Of a stretch of 64,000 nucleotides of DNA, positions 49,892-59,526 are shown piece by piece. Made by a program: the position numbers and the translations under genes. The notes under the pieces are model-generated. The model was given only the letters and a program-made list of their open reading frames with translations. It did not search any database and had not been told where the DNA came from. Location of the stretch: NCBI RefSeq assembly GCF_040833975.1, contig NZ_CP162130.1, positions 3,460,001 to 3,524,000 of the forward strand, written 5' to 3'. The stretch comes from Leptospira sp. WS92.C1. Its GTDB lineage: Bacteria > Spirochaetota > Leptospiria > Leptospirales > Leptospiraceae. The stretch's first letter is position 1. Each line of letters begins with the position of its first letter.

Positions 49892-51403
49892 ATGGAATCA
49901 AAGTCTACAGCAGTTCTCGTAATCGACGACGAATCAGAAATCCGAATGGTTCTGGAAAGAGTCATTTCCAGAGAAGGATACAAAGTCTTTTTGGCAAAGG
50001 ACTACGATTCCGGTATCGAAATCATCAGTAATCAAAAAATAGACGTGGTCATTTCCGATATCGTAATGAATGGAAAAAACGGTCTCGAAGTTGCAAAAGA
50101 AATTCGAAAAATCAACGAAAATATCCCGGTAATTCTTATGACCGGAAATCCGGATCTTACCACAGCGGAAGAAGCGGTCCGCAACCGCGCCTTTGATTAT
50201 ATTTCAAAACCCATCCGAAGAACCAATATTCTCGAAGTATTGGAAAAAGCGAAAAAAGAAAAAGAAAACCGGGACAAACATTCGGAATCGCTGCTCAAAT
50301 CGGAAACTGAAAACACAAAACTTGCGCAAAGAGCAAAAGATCTTTATTTACAAAATTATAATATTCTTAATGCCACGAGCGATTGCGTAATCACTTTGGA
50401 TCAGGAGTTAAAATTCTCAAGTATGAACCAATCCGCGCTTAACTCATTCGGTTATACGGAGGATGAAATTATCGGAAAACATTTCAACATTCTTATTCCC
50501 ACGGACAAAGAAATTTTCTACATGGAAAAAGTGGCGCAGCTTTTAAAAAGAAAAAAGAAAAGACAAATTGCAAGAATCAGTCATTCCGATCTACAAAGCA
50601 AAAACGGAGAAGTCAGAACCTACGACATTTCTATTTGTTATTACGATATCGAAGGTCAGACATATTACACTGGTATCGCAAGAGATATCACGAATAAACT
50701 TTTGATTTCGGAAAAATTGATCGATGCGGAACGAAGAGCGTTTTTGTCCACTCTTGCTTCGAGTATCGGACACGAGATCAATAATTCCTTAACTGCGATT
50801 CAAGGTCATATCGAAATCGCCAAACTTCCGGACTCGACGGATCCAATTCGTCAAAAAGCAATTCAGATCACTTGGGGGCAATTGATCAAATTAAAAACCC
50901 TGACCAATAATCTTTTGCAATTGGGAAAACCGGGAGAAAGCGTAAAAAAACCGTCCGAACAGATCAATCTAAACGAATCCGTAGAAAGTGTGATCGACGT
51001 ATTTCAAAAAACGTCCCGTCTAAAGAACTGTCAGATCCACTTTAAACCGGATCCCCAGTCGATTTTGATCGAATCCAATCAGGATCAGCTTTCCTTGTTA
51101 CTCTCCAATATTATGCTCAATTCGGCGGACGCCACAGGTAACCGCGGCAACATAACTATCAACGTGCACGTTAGGAACCATCATCCGATCGTTTCTATTC
51201 TTGACGACGGAATCGGGATGGACGAAGAAGTAATTCGGAAAATTTATCAACCGTATTTTACCACAAAAGGAATCGGAAAAGGAACCGGATTGGGAATGTT
51301 CGTTGCAAAAGAAATCGCGGATCAATACGGAATCCGGATCGAAATCGAATCGGAGCCGAACTCAGGAACCGAATTCCGTTTGATTTTTCCGGATAAGGTA
51401 TAA
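49892..51403 (+). CDS. REC-PAS-histidine kinase hybrid
   Basis: 503 residues. The N-terminal receiver holds VIDDESEIR, the phospho-acceptor Asp56 (VVISDIVM) and MTGNPDL. A coiled coil (125-160) leads to a PAS domain (about 155-275), then an H box IGHEINNSLTAIQ (His near 293) and an ATPase with DDGIGMDEEV and KGTGLGMF. A receiver-first kinase can relay phosphate from the upstream kinase. The next gene is 8 bases away. Confidence 0.92.
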   Translation: MESKSTAVLVIDDESEIRMVLERVISREGYKVFLAKDYDSGIEIISNQKIDVVISDIVMNGKNGLEVAKEIRKINENIPVILMTGNPDLTTAEEAVRNRAFDYISKPIRRTNILEVLEKAKKEKENRDKHSESLLKSETENTKLAQRAKDLYLQNYNILNATSDCVITLDQELKFSSMNQSALNSFGYTEDEIIGKHFNILIPTDKEIFYMEKVAQLLKRKKKRQIARISHSDLQSKNGEVRTYDISICYYDIEGQTYYTGIARDITNKLLISEKLIDAERRAFLSTLASSIGHEINNSLTAIQGHIEIAKLPDSTDPIRQKAIQITWGQLIKLKTLTNNLLQLGKPGESVKKPSEQINLNESVESVIDVFQKTSRLKNCQIHFKPDPQSILIESNQDQLSLLLSNIMLNSADATGNRGNITINVHVRNHHPIVSILDDGIGMDEEVIRKIYQPYFTTKGIGKGTGLGMFVAKEIADQYGIRIEIESEPNSGTEFRLIFPDKV

Positions 51404-51411
51404 TATCATCA

Positions 51412-52410
51412 ATGACTCTTTCAATCTCTCTCTCCGACGCGGAACTTCGATTTTTAGATCTGTCAGGCAAACATCCGGAGAAAATCACGCCGATCACTTT
51501 AGAAGCCTCCGATCGAAAATACTATCGAGTGTCCTATGGCGATCAAACTTTGATTCTTTGTAAGGATGTTCGATTTCAACACGACTTTGTGGAAATTGCA
51601 GACTTTTTGAACCATCATCATTTTACGGTTCCAGAAATCATCAAAAAGGATTTGATTCATTTTCTGATACTTATGACCGACGGAGGAGAAAAAGATCTTA
51701 CTTCGGTTACGGATAACGTAGAATACAGGGAATGGCTCGTAAAATCGATCGAACTTCTCGTAAAACTCCAAAAGACAAATCCCCACGCTCCCGTAAGCAC
51801 GCGTGAATTTGACTTCGAAAAATTTCACATTGAAAGTGAATTCACATATTCTAATTATTTGAAGTTTCAAAATCAATTTCAACTCAAAACACAGCTCAGA
51901 AGCGAGGTGAAAATTTTTATAGAGGAAACTTCCGCATTTTTAGCGGAATATCCGATAAAAGTTTTTTGTCACAGGGATTTTCACGGAAGAAATCTTTTGA
52001 TCAATTCCGCAAACGAAATTTGTATGATCGATTTTCAAGATGCGAGAATGGGAACTCCGTTTTATGATTTGGCCAGCATTCTCTACGACGCATACAGACC
52101 CATTCCATTTGCGATGAGACAGGGACTTTATCAACTTTTTATCAAACTCAGCGATCAAAATTTCCCCCGTTCGAAAGAATGCTACTATCTGCAATGTCTT
52201 CAGCGCTCTTACAAGGCATTAGGATCCTATTTCTATCTGGTTACCGATAAAAAAATGGACAAATACCGTTCCAGTGTATTCAGTGCGCTTGATAACCTGA
52301 TTGAGATCGTACAAGCCGGTTTATTTCCGGACCAACTCTATGTCTTTTTTCATCTTCTAAAAGAAGAACTTTTATCAAACTATTCCTTTATAAAAAAAAT
52401 AGAATCATGA
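51412..52410 (+). CDS. AmgK-like sugar kinase (APH fold)
   Basis: 332 residues of the aminoglycoside phosphotransferase fold. The catalytic loop is FCHRDFHGRNLLI (Asp and Asn) and the metal-binding motif is MIDFQDARMG. Next to a MurU-like gene, the best match is AmgK, which phosphorylates the anomeric carbon of MurNAc in a wall-recycling shortcut. Leptospira substrate not proved. Gene is 8 bases after the kinase gene and 7 before the MurU-like start. Confidence 0.85.
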   Translation: MTLSISLSDAELRFLDLSGKHPEKITPITLEASDRKYYRVSYGDQTLILCKDVRFQHDFVEIADFLNHHHFTVPEIIKKDLIHFLILMTDGGEKDLTSVTDNVEYREWLVKSIELLVKLQKTNPHAPVSTREFDFEKFHIESEFTYSNYLKFQNQFQLKTQLRSEVKIFIEETSAFLAEYPIKVFCHRDFHGRNLLINSANEICMIDFQDARMGTPFYDLASILYDAYRPIPFAMRQGLYQLFIKLSDQNFPRSKECYYLQCLQRSYKALGSYFYLVTDKKMDKYRSSVFSALDNLIEIVQAGLFPDQLYVFFHLLKEELLSNYSFIKKIES

Positions 52411-52417
52411 GGCGCCT

Positions 52418-53140
52418 CTGAAGTATTTTATTCCAGCAGCCGGTTTTGGAACAAGAATGAAGGAACTGACCAAAGACCTTCCGAAACCCTTGCTTGCAGT
52501 TAACAAAATTCCCCTTATTTATTACGCCCTCTTTCAAGCTTGGAAACAAGATGCGGAAGGCGCGGTGATCAACGTTCATTTTCAGGGAGACAAAATTCTC
52601 AAAGCCTTGGAAAAATTCTCCCTATTTCCGATCGTATTTTCGAACGAAAAAAAAGAAATCCTCGGAACGGCGGGAGGGATTAGAACCGGTTTGGAAAAAG
52701 CGGGATGGATGGGAGAAACGATCGGAATCATCAATCCTGACTTTTTGTACTTTCCAAGTCCTGATTTTAAATTGCCAAATCACCTAGACGAATCTTCTGA
52801 TTGTCTTTTGTATCTTCTTTCTCAACCAACAAGTTCCGGTTATACGGGATTAAGCCTAAACAAAGGAAGCGTTTCTTTTGAAAAAGGAAATCTATTTTAT
52901 GTCGGAATCTCCGTTTTGAACAGCTCGATTCTTCAAGAAGTCAAGCCGGAAACGTTCGCGGATCTTTCGCATAACTTTCGCGATCTTGCCCAAAAAAAAC
53001 GGTTATCGGGAGTTTTGTTTCCGGGAATTGCCTTAGATCTTGGAGAAAAAGAATATTATATTTCCCTAAAGGACCAGGACTTTTTAAAGGAATTAGGACC
53101 CAAATGGGAGGAATTTTTAGATCTTTGTTTTATACCGTAA
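52418..53140 (+). CDS. MurU-like sugar nucleotidyltransferase, inferred CTG start
   Basis: 240 residues. An ATG at 52457 would cut the conserved N-terminal motif. The frame is open upstream to a TAG and contains no ATG, GTG or TTG; a CTG at 52418 follows GAGG with a 5-base gap and restores the full motif KYFIPAAGFGTRMKELT and then DLPKPLL. It should couple a sugar 1-phosphate to UTP or another NTP, as MurU does after AmgK. The C-terminal GVLFPGIALDLGEKEYY is normal for the family. The start codon is inference. Confidence 0.82.
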   Translation: MKYFIPAAGFGTRMKELTKDLPKPLLAVNKIPLIYYALFQAWKQDAEGAVINVHFQGDKILKALEKFSLFPIVFSNEKKEILGTAGGIRTGLEKAGWMGETIGIINPDFLYFPSPDFKLPNHLDESSDCLLYLLSQPTSSGYTGLSLNKGSVSFEKGNLFYVGISVLNSSILQEVKPETFADLSHNFRDLAQKKRLSGVLFPGIALDLGEKEYYISLKDQDFLKELGPKWEEFLDLCFIP

Positions 53141-53141
53141 T

Positions 53142-54032
53142 TTACAGATAAGAAGAAAGACACCAAGCACAAATCCCATTTCCCGAACGTATAGGTTCCG
53201 GAACATTTCTAACCGGAATATCTTTCGGAATTTCAGAAAAGAAAATTCTATCGTCCACAGTTCTCCCACAATAACTGCAATGATTCGTCTTCCAAGGTAA
53301 TTCAGCATCTTCCAAAAAATGTTCTTTTGGAAACGGAAGAATTTCTTCGTCGTTCAAAATTTTTTTACGAATACTTCGATATTCCTCACCAAAAGGAATT
53401 TCTAATCTAGAAGTATGAAGATCCGTTCCGGAACCGATCCTAAGCAGTTCGGGTTTTAATCCGGTTTCTCGAAGCATTAAGATGGAAAGCGCCAAGCCGA
53501 TATCACGACCTTCCTTGTCTTCCGGATATTGATCGTAATAATCCAAAAGATTCTTAAATTCCATCGCAACAGAAAGATACTTTCTCAATCGCTCTTCCAT
53601 AAACGGTATCATTTTAGAATTATGTAATACTTCCGCAGAGAGGCCGGTATCATTGTGATGAATGATCACCTTTAAAAACAAACCCTTTTGTTTGAGTAAG
53701 TTTCGAACGACAGGAGGATCAAACGTATTTAAATATTTTCTAAACGCCTCCTCGCTTGCGTCAAATGCAGACTGATCGAGGAGATCGATTCCTTTCTCTT
53801 GCGAAAATAATTCCCTAAGATTGGACATCGCGGATCGAAGCAACATTTCCTGGATCACCGAATACACGACGGGATTCAGATCGTTTTTACCATAATTTTC
53901 GAGACAAAGTTTTAAAAATTTTTCGAGATTAAGTCGAAAACAGTCGTTGAGGATATAACCCGTAAGCTCAATCCGAGTGCCTGCCTCAATCGCTCTGAGA
54001 AGACGAGTCCATCTTTTAAATTCTTGGTCCAT
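53142..54032 (-). CDS. Possible degenerate GHKL ATPase with zinc knuckle
   Basis: 296 residues, not annotated in my memory. Three blocks look like a histidine kinase-like ATPase: VIQEMLLRSAMSNLRELF (N box), VIIHHNDTGLSAEVL (G1-like, normally DNGPG) and GRDIGLALSILMLRETG with GSGTDLHTSRLEIPF (G2 and last strand). The G1 glycines are mostly lost. The C-terminus has CSYCGR and CAWC, a zinc knuckle. No H box is seen. It lies beside the two-component/AmgK cluster but on the other strand. The fold is inference from these motifs. Confidence 0.6.
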   Translation of the reverse strand: MDQEFKRWTRLLRAIEAGTRIELTGYILNDCFRLNLEKFLKLCLENYGKNDLNPVVYSVIQEMLLRSAMSNLRELFSQEKGIDLLDQSAFDASEEAFRKYLNTFDPPVVRNLLKQKGLFLKVIIHHNDTGLSAEVLHNSKMIPFMEERLRKYLSVAMEFKNLLDYYDQYPEDKEGRDIGLALSILMLRETGLKPELLRIGSGTDLHTSRLEIPFGEEYRSIRKKILNDEEILPFPKEHFLEDAELPWKTNHCSYCGRTVDDRIFFSEIPKDIPVRNVPEPIRSGNGICAWCLSSYL

Positions 54033-54428
54033 TTTGCTTATGGAGAAAAAAATTTCTCCGAAAAAATCTACCTAGGTTTTTTAAGAAAGAAAACCCATTT
54101 TTAACTGTAGAATGGAAAAAGGACGAATTCAAACTACAATGCCCCAAGTCAACTCGATCTAAAAAAGAACGCCAACCTCGGTCTTGGAAATGAATAATTT
54201 ACCAAAACCGAGATTGGCCCAATTTGGAGATCCGTAAGTTGCAAACAGTAATAAGGACAATAGAATCCATTGAGACGGAAAAAACGCAGAGTTCCCGCAA
54301 ATTTACACGATTGACTGGGGATTTCTTCAGCCAAATCGCATTCAAAACCGCAGATGATCCGACAAGGAACCGATTGTAAGACATATTTCCCCCGTATAAA
54401 GACGAAACTAAAAAAGTAAATGTTAGTT
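54033..54428. other. Intergenic, 396 bases, no gene seen
   Basis: It holds an imperfect inverted repeat near 54170-54217 (CCAACCTCGGTCTTGG against CCAAAACCGAGATTGG) and an AGAGTTCCCGC word with one mismatch at 54289. Leftward reading shows a hydrophobic stretch but with a stop, so no gene is called. Confidence 0.45.
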
Positions 54429-54761
54429 TTAAGCGAGAATGGGCGGGGGTAAATTCAACAAAGTTAAAATTCGGAGATTACAGAAATGGAATTGGAACCT
54501 ATCCTGGAGGGAAGTTATTTTGCCTTTGAATACGAATAGAATATTTTTATGGGTAAAGGACAGAAAGCTAAAGAGAAATTCGGATTCTTCTTCAAGCTGA
54601 ACTGGTTCCTTATATTCGGATTCAATCCCGTTGATTGTCTGTTTTTGGGTGGGCAACTTCCCAGGAAGATTGCTGGTAGAGGTGACGGAAAATAACGGAA
54701 ACAAAAGAGCCATGATACTGGCTACTATCAGGATGCTGATTTTATTTTCTCGTCCTTTCAC
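54429..54761 (-). CDS. Small exported hypothetical protein
   Basis: 110 residues. The N-terminus (KGRENKISILIVASIMALLFPLFSV) is a signal peptide or anchor. The rest has no recognised motif, ending LLNLPPPILA. It lies downstream of pgi in the same direction with 116 bases between. Coding status is moderate. Confidence 0.55.
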   Translation of the reverse strand: MKGRENKISILIVASIMALLFPLFSVTSTSNLPGKLPTQKQTINGIESEYKEPVQLEEESEFLFSFLSFTHKNILFVFKGKITSLQDRFQFHFCNLRILTLLNLPPPILA

Positions 54762-54877
54762 GGCTTTATCAGGCTCTCATTTTTAAAAAGTGTCAAGCAA
54801 GAAAATAAATTTCATTCAAAAGATTATAAAAACGAAAATTCTTCGTATCGACAAAGTAACACGATCGAATAGTATAT

Positions 54878-56215
54878 TTAACCTCCGTGAATTCTTTTTC
54901 GAAGAATTGCACCTTCCGTTTCAAAACCGGATTTGTTTAAAAGCGCAAACATATTCTTCTTATATGCCTCTACACCCGGTTGATCAAACGGATTGACTCC
55001 GAGAGAATAACCAGAAATCGCACAAGAATATTCAAAAAAATACATTACCGCTCCCAATGACTCGAGCGATATATCGGGAAAAATCAACTCCAAACAAGGC
55101 ACTCCTCCGTCAGCGTGTGCAAGAAGAGTTCCTAACCGTGCCTGTTCGTTCACGTGTCCGATCGTATTCCCTGAAAGAAAATTAAGAGAATCAAGATTAT
55201 CAGAAGTAGGAGTTAAAGTAATATTAGAATTCACTAAAGAAGGACTTAACACCGTTTCAAATAAAATCCGCTTTCCTTCTTGAACATACTGACCCAAAGA
55301 ATGGAGATCGGTTGTAAAGTCCATAGAAGCGGGAAAAATTCCCTTATTTTCCTTGCCTTCGCTTTCTCCGAACAATTGTTTCCACCATTCCGAGAGATAA
55401 TGCAAAGAGGGATTAAAGTTCGCTAAAATCTCCACGATTTTTCCGGAGGATAAAAAATAATTTCGAAGCGCCGCGTAATGTGTTGCCGGATTGGAAATAG
55501 GATTCGAGTCAGAATGAAGACTTGTTAGTATATTCTGAAATCCGAATATAAGTTTTCGAATCGGAATTCCTGCGGCCGCAAGCGGCAACAAACCGACCGG
55601 TGTCAGGACGGAATAGCGGCCCCCCACAGTGTCCGGAATCGTAAACGTTTCCAATCCTTCCGCATCCGCGAATGTTTTCAACGCTCCTTTGGAAGAATCG
55701 GTTGTGGCAACAACTCTCTCAGCTGCACCGGTTCCGTATTTTTTATGCAAGAGTTCCCAAAGAAGGCGAAAAACAACCGCCGGCTCCGTGGTTGTTCCGG
55801 ATTTTGAAATCACGTTGACGGAAAAATCACGATCCTTCAAATATTCCATCAACTCGGATAAGTATCTGGATTCAAGATGATGTCCTGCAAAAATGATTTC
55901 GGGATCTCCTTTAGAAGGAGATCTAAAGAAAGGGAGGGTCGCTTCCAATACTGCGCGGGATCCAAGATAGGAACCTCCGATTCCGATGATCACGATTACT
56001 TCCGATAAAACACGAAGACGTTCCGCGGCTTGGACGATTCTATCAATTTCGAAATTTTGTATTTCATTTGGAAGCATAAGCCATCCTAAATATTCGCTTC
56101 CTTTCCCAGTGGAAGAATGAAGAGTTTTGCGCGCGGATTCCGCTTTGGATAAAAAGGGTTCCAATTTTTTAGAATCGACAAACGAAGAAGCAAATCTGGT
56201 TTCTAATCGGATCAT
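54878..56215 (-). CDS. pgi: Glucose-6-phosphate isomerase
   Basis: 445 residues. [18 protein letters not shown] near residue 77 and [22 protein letters not shown] (read here as [11 protein letters not shown]) are typical, as is [18 protein letters not shown] region near 370. It interconverts glucose-6-P and fructose-6-P. Length is that of the shorter bacterial form. It diverges from galK, fitting a sugar-phosphate block. Confidence 0.95.
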   Translation of the reverse strand: MIRLETRFASSFVDSKKLEPFLSKAESARKTLHSSTGKGSEYLGWLMLPNEIQNFEIDRIVQAAERLRVLSEVIVIIGIGGSYLGSRAVLEATLPFFRSPSKGDPEIIFAGHHLESRYLSELMEYLKDRDFSVNVISKSGTTTEPAVVFRLLWELLHKKYGTGAAERVVATTDSSKGALKTFADAEGLETFTIPDTVGGRYSVLTPVGLLPLAAAGIPIRKLIFGFQNILTSLHSDSNPISNPATHYAALRNYFLSSGKIVEILANFNPSLHYLSEWWKQLFGESEGKENKGIFPASMDFTTDLHSLGQYVQEGKRILFETVLSPSLVNSNITLTPTSDNLDSLNFLSGNTIGHVNEQARLGTLLAHADGGVPCLELIFPDISLESLGAVMYFFEYSCAISGYSLGVNPFDQPGVEAYKKNMFALLNKSGFETEGAILRKRIHGG

Positions 56216-56492
56216 TATTTACTACAAAATTCCCTTTTTGCGTTTTCAATCGGCTTTTTTGCAAATCTGCAATCTTAAAATTTAGAATCCGATTCTTCCT
56301 CAAATGAGAAGCAAATCAACCGGAAATCAAATTTCTTGATCCGTTTAAAAAACGAACGCTTGAACAGTTTAGAAAAACGAAAAAGAGCGGCAAGAAAAAT
56401 CTCAAACGAAAGGGAGAACAAAAAACGGAGAAAGATTGACGAGAACCCTAGCTCGATCCAATCTCTCCCGGATTTTAAAAGAAAGAGATCAA

Positions 56493-57650
56493 ATGGATCA
56501 AAAAGAATTATCAAGAATACTCGACAATGTTTTTCCAAACTCAGGGCATAAGGAAAAGGTGAGATTTTTTTCCGCGCCCGGCAGAATCAATATTATCGGA
56601 GAACACGTCGATTATGCGGGAGGAATCGTTTTGCCGGCAGCGATCGATGTTTTCATCAAGATCGCAATTCGAAAGAATCAAGCAGGAAAATTTAGAATTC
56701 ATTCAGTCTCTTCGGGAGAAACAATAGAATCCGAATCGGTCTCGTATGATTCGGAACATTCTTGGGTAAACTACGCTTACGGAGTCATTGAAGAATTTAG
56801 AAAGCTCAGGCACATCGCAGTTTTTTTCGACTTGGTCATCTGGGGAAATATTCCACAAGGCGCTGGGCTTTCTTCGTCTGCGGCTTTCGAAGTCGCGGTC
56901 GCTTTTGCGCTTTCGGAAATTCACGGCTGGAAATTTTCCAGAGAAGAAATCGCGTTATTATGTCAAAGAGCGGAAAACAATTTCGTCGGCGTGAACTGCG
57001 GAATCATGGATCAATTTATCATCTCAACTGCTAAAAAAGATTCTTGTATTGCTTTGAATACGCAAAGTCTCAAGTATGAGTTTTACGAAATGCTTCTCGA
57101 AGGCTATGAATTCTATTTGATCGACTCGAAAGTAAAACATTCCCTCAAAGACAGCGCTTATAACGATCGAAGAAACGAAGTCGAATCCGCCTTTCAGAAG
57201 ATCAAAAAGCACAGACCGGAATTTACGACACTTTATCAAGTGGAACCGGAAGACCTGGAGAACCCTTCCTGGAATTTAAATGAAATCGAAAAAAAAAGAG
57301 CAAGACACGTAACTCAGGAACGGTATCGAACCGGTTGGATGATCCAAAATCTTAAGATTGGTAATGCAAAAGAAGTAGGAAAGATTCTTTTCGAATGTCA
57401 TAAATCCTTATCCAATAACTATGAAGTTTCGTGTGAAGAAACGGATTTTATAGTCGAAGAATTAGAAAAAGAAAATGCTCTCGGTGCAAGAATGATCGGG
57501 GGTGGTTTCGGAGGTTGTGTTTTGATACTGGACATAAACGGAAGAAAAGATATACTGTTTGAAAAAATAAAAAATCGTTACTCCGCGAAATTCGGAAATG
57601 AACCTAAGTTATATACTTTTCGAATTTCAGACGGAGTAAAAGAATTTTAA
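56493..57650 (+). CDS. galK: Galactokinase
   Basis: 385 residues from the ATG at 56493 (MDQKELSRIL). The GHMP features are PGRINIIGEHVDYAGG near residue 30, GAGLSSSAAFEVAVAFAL near 130, and MIGGGFGGCV near 350. It phosphorylates galactose at C1. No galT or galE neighbour is present. A 19-codon extension upstream is less likely. Confidence 0.94.
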   Translation: MDQKELSRILDNVFPNSGHKEKVRFFSAPGRINIIGEHVDYAGGIVLPAAIDVFIKIAIRKNQAGKFRIHSVSSGETIESESVSYDSEHSWVNYAYGVIEEFRKLRHIAVFFDLVIWGNIPQGAGLSSSAAFEVAVAFALSEIHGWKFSREEIALLCQRAENNFVGVNCGIMDQFIISTAKKDSCIALNTQSLKYEFYEMLLEGYEFYLIDSKVKHSLKDSAYNDRRNEVESAFQKIKKHRPEFTTLYQVEPEDLENPSWNLNEIEKKRARHVTQERYRTGWMIQNLKIGNAKEVGKILFECHKSLSNNYEVSCEETDFIVEELEKENALGARMIGGGFGGCVLILDINGRKDILFEKIKNRYSAKFGNEPKLYTFRISDGVKEF

Positions 57651-57684
57651 CCCCGGTTTTAAAATAGAAATGGGAGATAAATAA

Positions 57685-58107
57685 ATGGGAGCAGATGATT
57701 TTCCGAATTTGGATAAGGAAGAAGTAGACTTTACCTTGAAAGAGCTTACGGTAAATCTTCAGAAAAAAGATCTTCCAAACAACTTACCAAAAGAAGCGGT
57801 GGTTTTAAAAATTAGCGGAGAAATTAATCTTTATTCTGCACACGCACTTAAGGAAAAAATTTTTGATCTCATTGACAAAGGTTTCGTTTATATTTTTATA
57901 AATATGGAAAACATTCATTACATAGACTCCTCCGGTTTGGCCGTATTTATGAGCGTTCATGCAAAGCTTATAAAAAACGAAAAAGGAGGTTTGGCAATGT
58001 ATGCGCCTTCTTCTCAAGTGATCAAAATTATCGAACTTACAAAACTCAAAACTTTAATTCGAATGACAAAAACTCTCACGGACGCAATCGACGTTCTCCT
58101 CAATTAA
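57685..58107 (+). CDS. STAS-domain anti-sigma factor antagonist
   Basis: 140 residues. VVLKISGEINLYSAHALKEKIF and HYIDSSGLAVFMSVHAKLIK (phospho-Ser in DSSG) define it. A 25-residue acidic N-terminus precedes the domain. The uracil-DNA glycosylase gene follows 14 bases later on the same strand. It is a second STAS protein besides that at 22127. Confidence 0.9.
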   Translation: MGADDFPNLDKEEVDFTLKELTVNLQKKDLPNNLPKEAVVLKISGEINLYSAHALKEKIFDLIDKGFVYIFINMENIHYIDSSGLAVFMSVHAKLIKNEKGGLAMYAPSSQVIKIIELTKLKTLIRMTKTLTDAIDVLLN

Positions 58108-58121
58108 TCATTATCCAGAGA

Positions 58122-58739
58122 ATGAAAAACAGAAAATCAGAATATTCTAGACATATAGATCGTTTATTAAGTTGTAGAAAATGTCCGAAAATGGAAGGAA
58201 ACCCCGTTCACGGATGCGTTCCTTCGTCAAGAATTATCAGCTTAGGTCAAGCGCCCGGGGTTCACGAAGAAAGATTCGGGAAGCCATTTGCTTATACTGC
58301 GGGAAAAACCCTTTTTGGTTGGCTTAAACGAATCGGAATTGAAGAAGAGAGCTTTCGGAAGAGAGTAAATATGTCCGCTGTATGTAGATGTTTTCCTGGA
58401 AAAGCAAAAACAGGTGATCGCAAACCTAATCCAATTGAAGTTAAAAATTGCTCCGAATTTTTAGAATTCGAGATTCAATTTCATAAGACGGAATTGATCA
58501 TTCCCATCGGTAAACTTGCGATCGATCAGTTGTTTGATAGTAAGAATTATAAATTGGAAGATGTGATCGGTGGGAGTTTTTCGCGGGAACTCTACGGGAT
58601 CCAATTGGATTGGATCCCGCTGCCGCATCCGTCTGGACTGAACGTGTGGAATCATACCGAAAAGGGTAAGGAATTAATACAAAAAGCCCTTGAAAAGATC
58701 CGAAAACATCCTGTTGTAAAAGATGAATTTGGTCTTTAA
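58122..58739 (+). CDS. Uracil-DNA glycosylase family protein
   Basis: 205 residues. CRKC near residue 18 and later Cys in AVCRCFPGK and EVKNC could hold the [4Fe-4S] cluster of family 4/5 enzymes. Motif A is GQAPGVHEERFGKPFA and motif B is PLPHPSGLN. It removes uracil or similar bases from DNA in repair. Its code has one word with one mismatch, near 58583, and an exact word lies just past the stop at 58750. Confidence 0.88.
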   Translation: MKNRKSEYSRHIDRLLSCRKCPKMEGNPVHGCVPSSRIISLGQAPGVHEERFGKPFAYTAGKTLFGWLKRIGIEEESFRKRVNMSAVCRCFPGKAKTGDRKPNPIEVKNCSEFLEFEIQFHKTELIIPIGKLAIDQLFDSKNYKLEDVIGGSFSRELYGIQLDWIPLPHPSGLNVWNHTEKGKELIQKALEKIRKHPVVKDEFGL

Positions 58740-58934
58740 AACAATCAATGCGGGAACTCCCCAATTAAAATACATAAACCATAAGAAGAAACGCTGTGTT
58801 TTAAATTTGAATTCTATATTTATCTTGATTTTTTTCTATTTAGGTAAGAACTTCCGTTCTTTTTATCTCTATATTTGAAAAAACAACTGTAAAGACATAA
58901 TGCGAGATCGATTAAAATTCAATTCTGCAAAAAA

Positions 58935-59447
58935 CTAACCAATTCCTTCTAATGGAAATCGTTTTGTTAACAAAATTTGCCTTCGAGAAAAAGAAAAATT
59001 TAAATCCAAAAACCAAATCAAAGCAATATTTTGCTTTTTGTCAAAATTATATTTATAACTAGAAATCATAATATTCTCTGCGGATAGATATTCCCAATTC
59101 AACAAAATATAATATAGATAACAATTAGAAACTCCATGTGATCTCGACAGAACTGTAAGTTGTTCCCAATCGGATTCAGAAATTCTTACATTAAATTTAA
59201 TTAAATCATTACCTTTCCTCTGATAAAGAGAAGTTGAAGTTCGATTGTGAATTCGCTTACTTTTTAAAATTCTCGCTCGATGCTTTTGAAGGAGAATTTT
59301 CAAATTTTTACCTATTTTTTTTTGAGAGTCCCGAGGCAACTTTTTATATACTCTTAGAGGAACTAAAAATGAACAGGTAATTTTTGAATTTTTAAGAGAC
59401 GTAGAAAGAATTTCTTTATTAAGCTTATCGTTTCCCACACTGTACAC
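58935..59447 (-). CDS. DUF1564 family protein (paralogue)
   Basis: 170 residues. SLYQRKGNDLIKFNVRISESDWEQLTVLSRSHGVSNCYLYYILLNWE aligns with the DUF1564 protein at 14447, with the same strand-helix-helix order, so a ribbon-helix-helix DNA-binding fold is possible. The protein is basic and Lys-rich, and its code is more AT-rich than its neighbours, which hints at transfer. No promoter or partner is seen. Confidence 0.75.
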   Translation of the reverse strand: MYSVGNDKLNKEILSTSLKNSKITCSFLVPLRVYKKLPRDSQKKIGKNLKILLQKHRARILKSKRIHNRTSTSLYQRKGNDLIKFNVRISESDWEQLTVLSRSHGVSNCYLYYILLNWEYLSAENIMISSYKYNFDKKQNIALIWFLDLNFSFSRRQILLTKRFPLEGIG

Positions 59448-59526
59448 AGTTCTATCGTTATTCAGGTTGAAGAAGGATTTTAAAAAAAATGGTATATATT
59501 TCTATTTTAGAAAAAAATTTATATAG

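Noticed and set aside
54149..54384. Two short minus-strand frames with a signal-like hydrophobic stretch
   Set aside because: They overlap each other, are interrupted by stops, and have no good start or homologue that I recognise.
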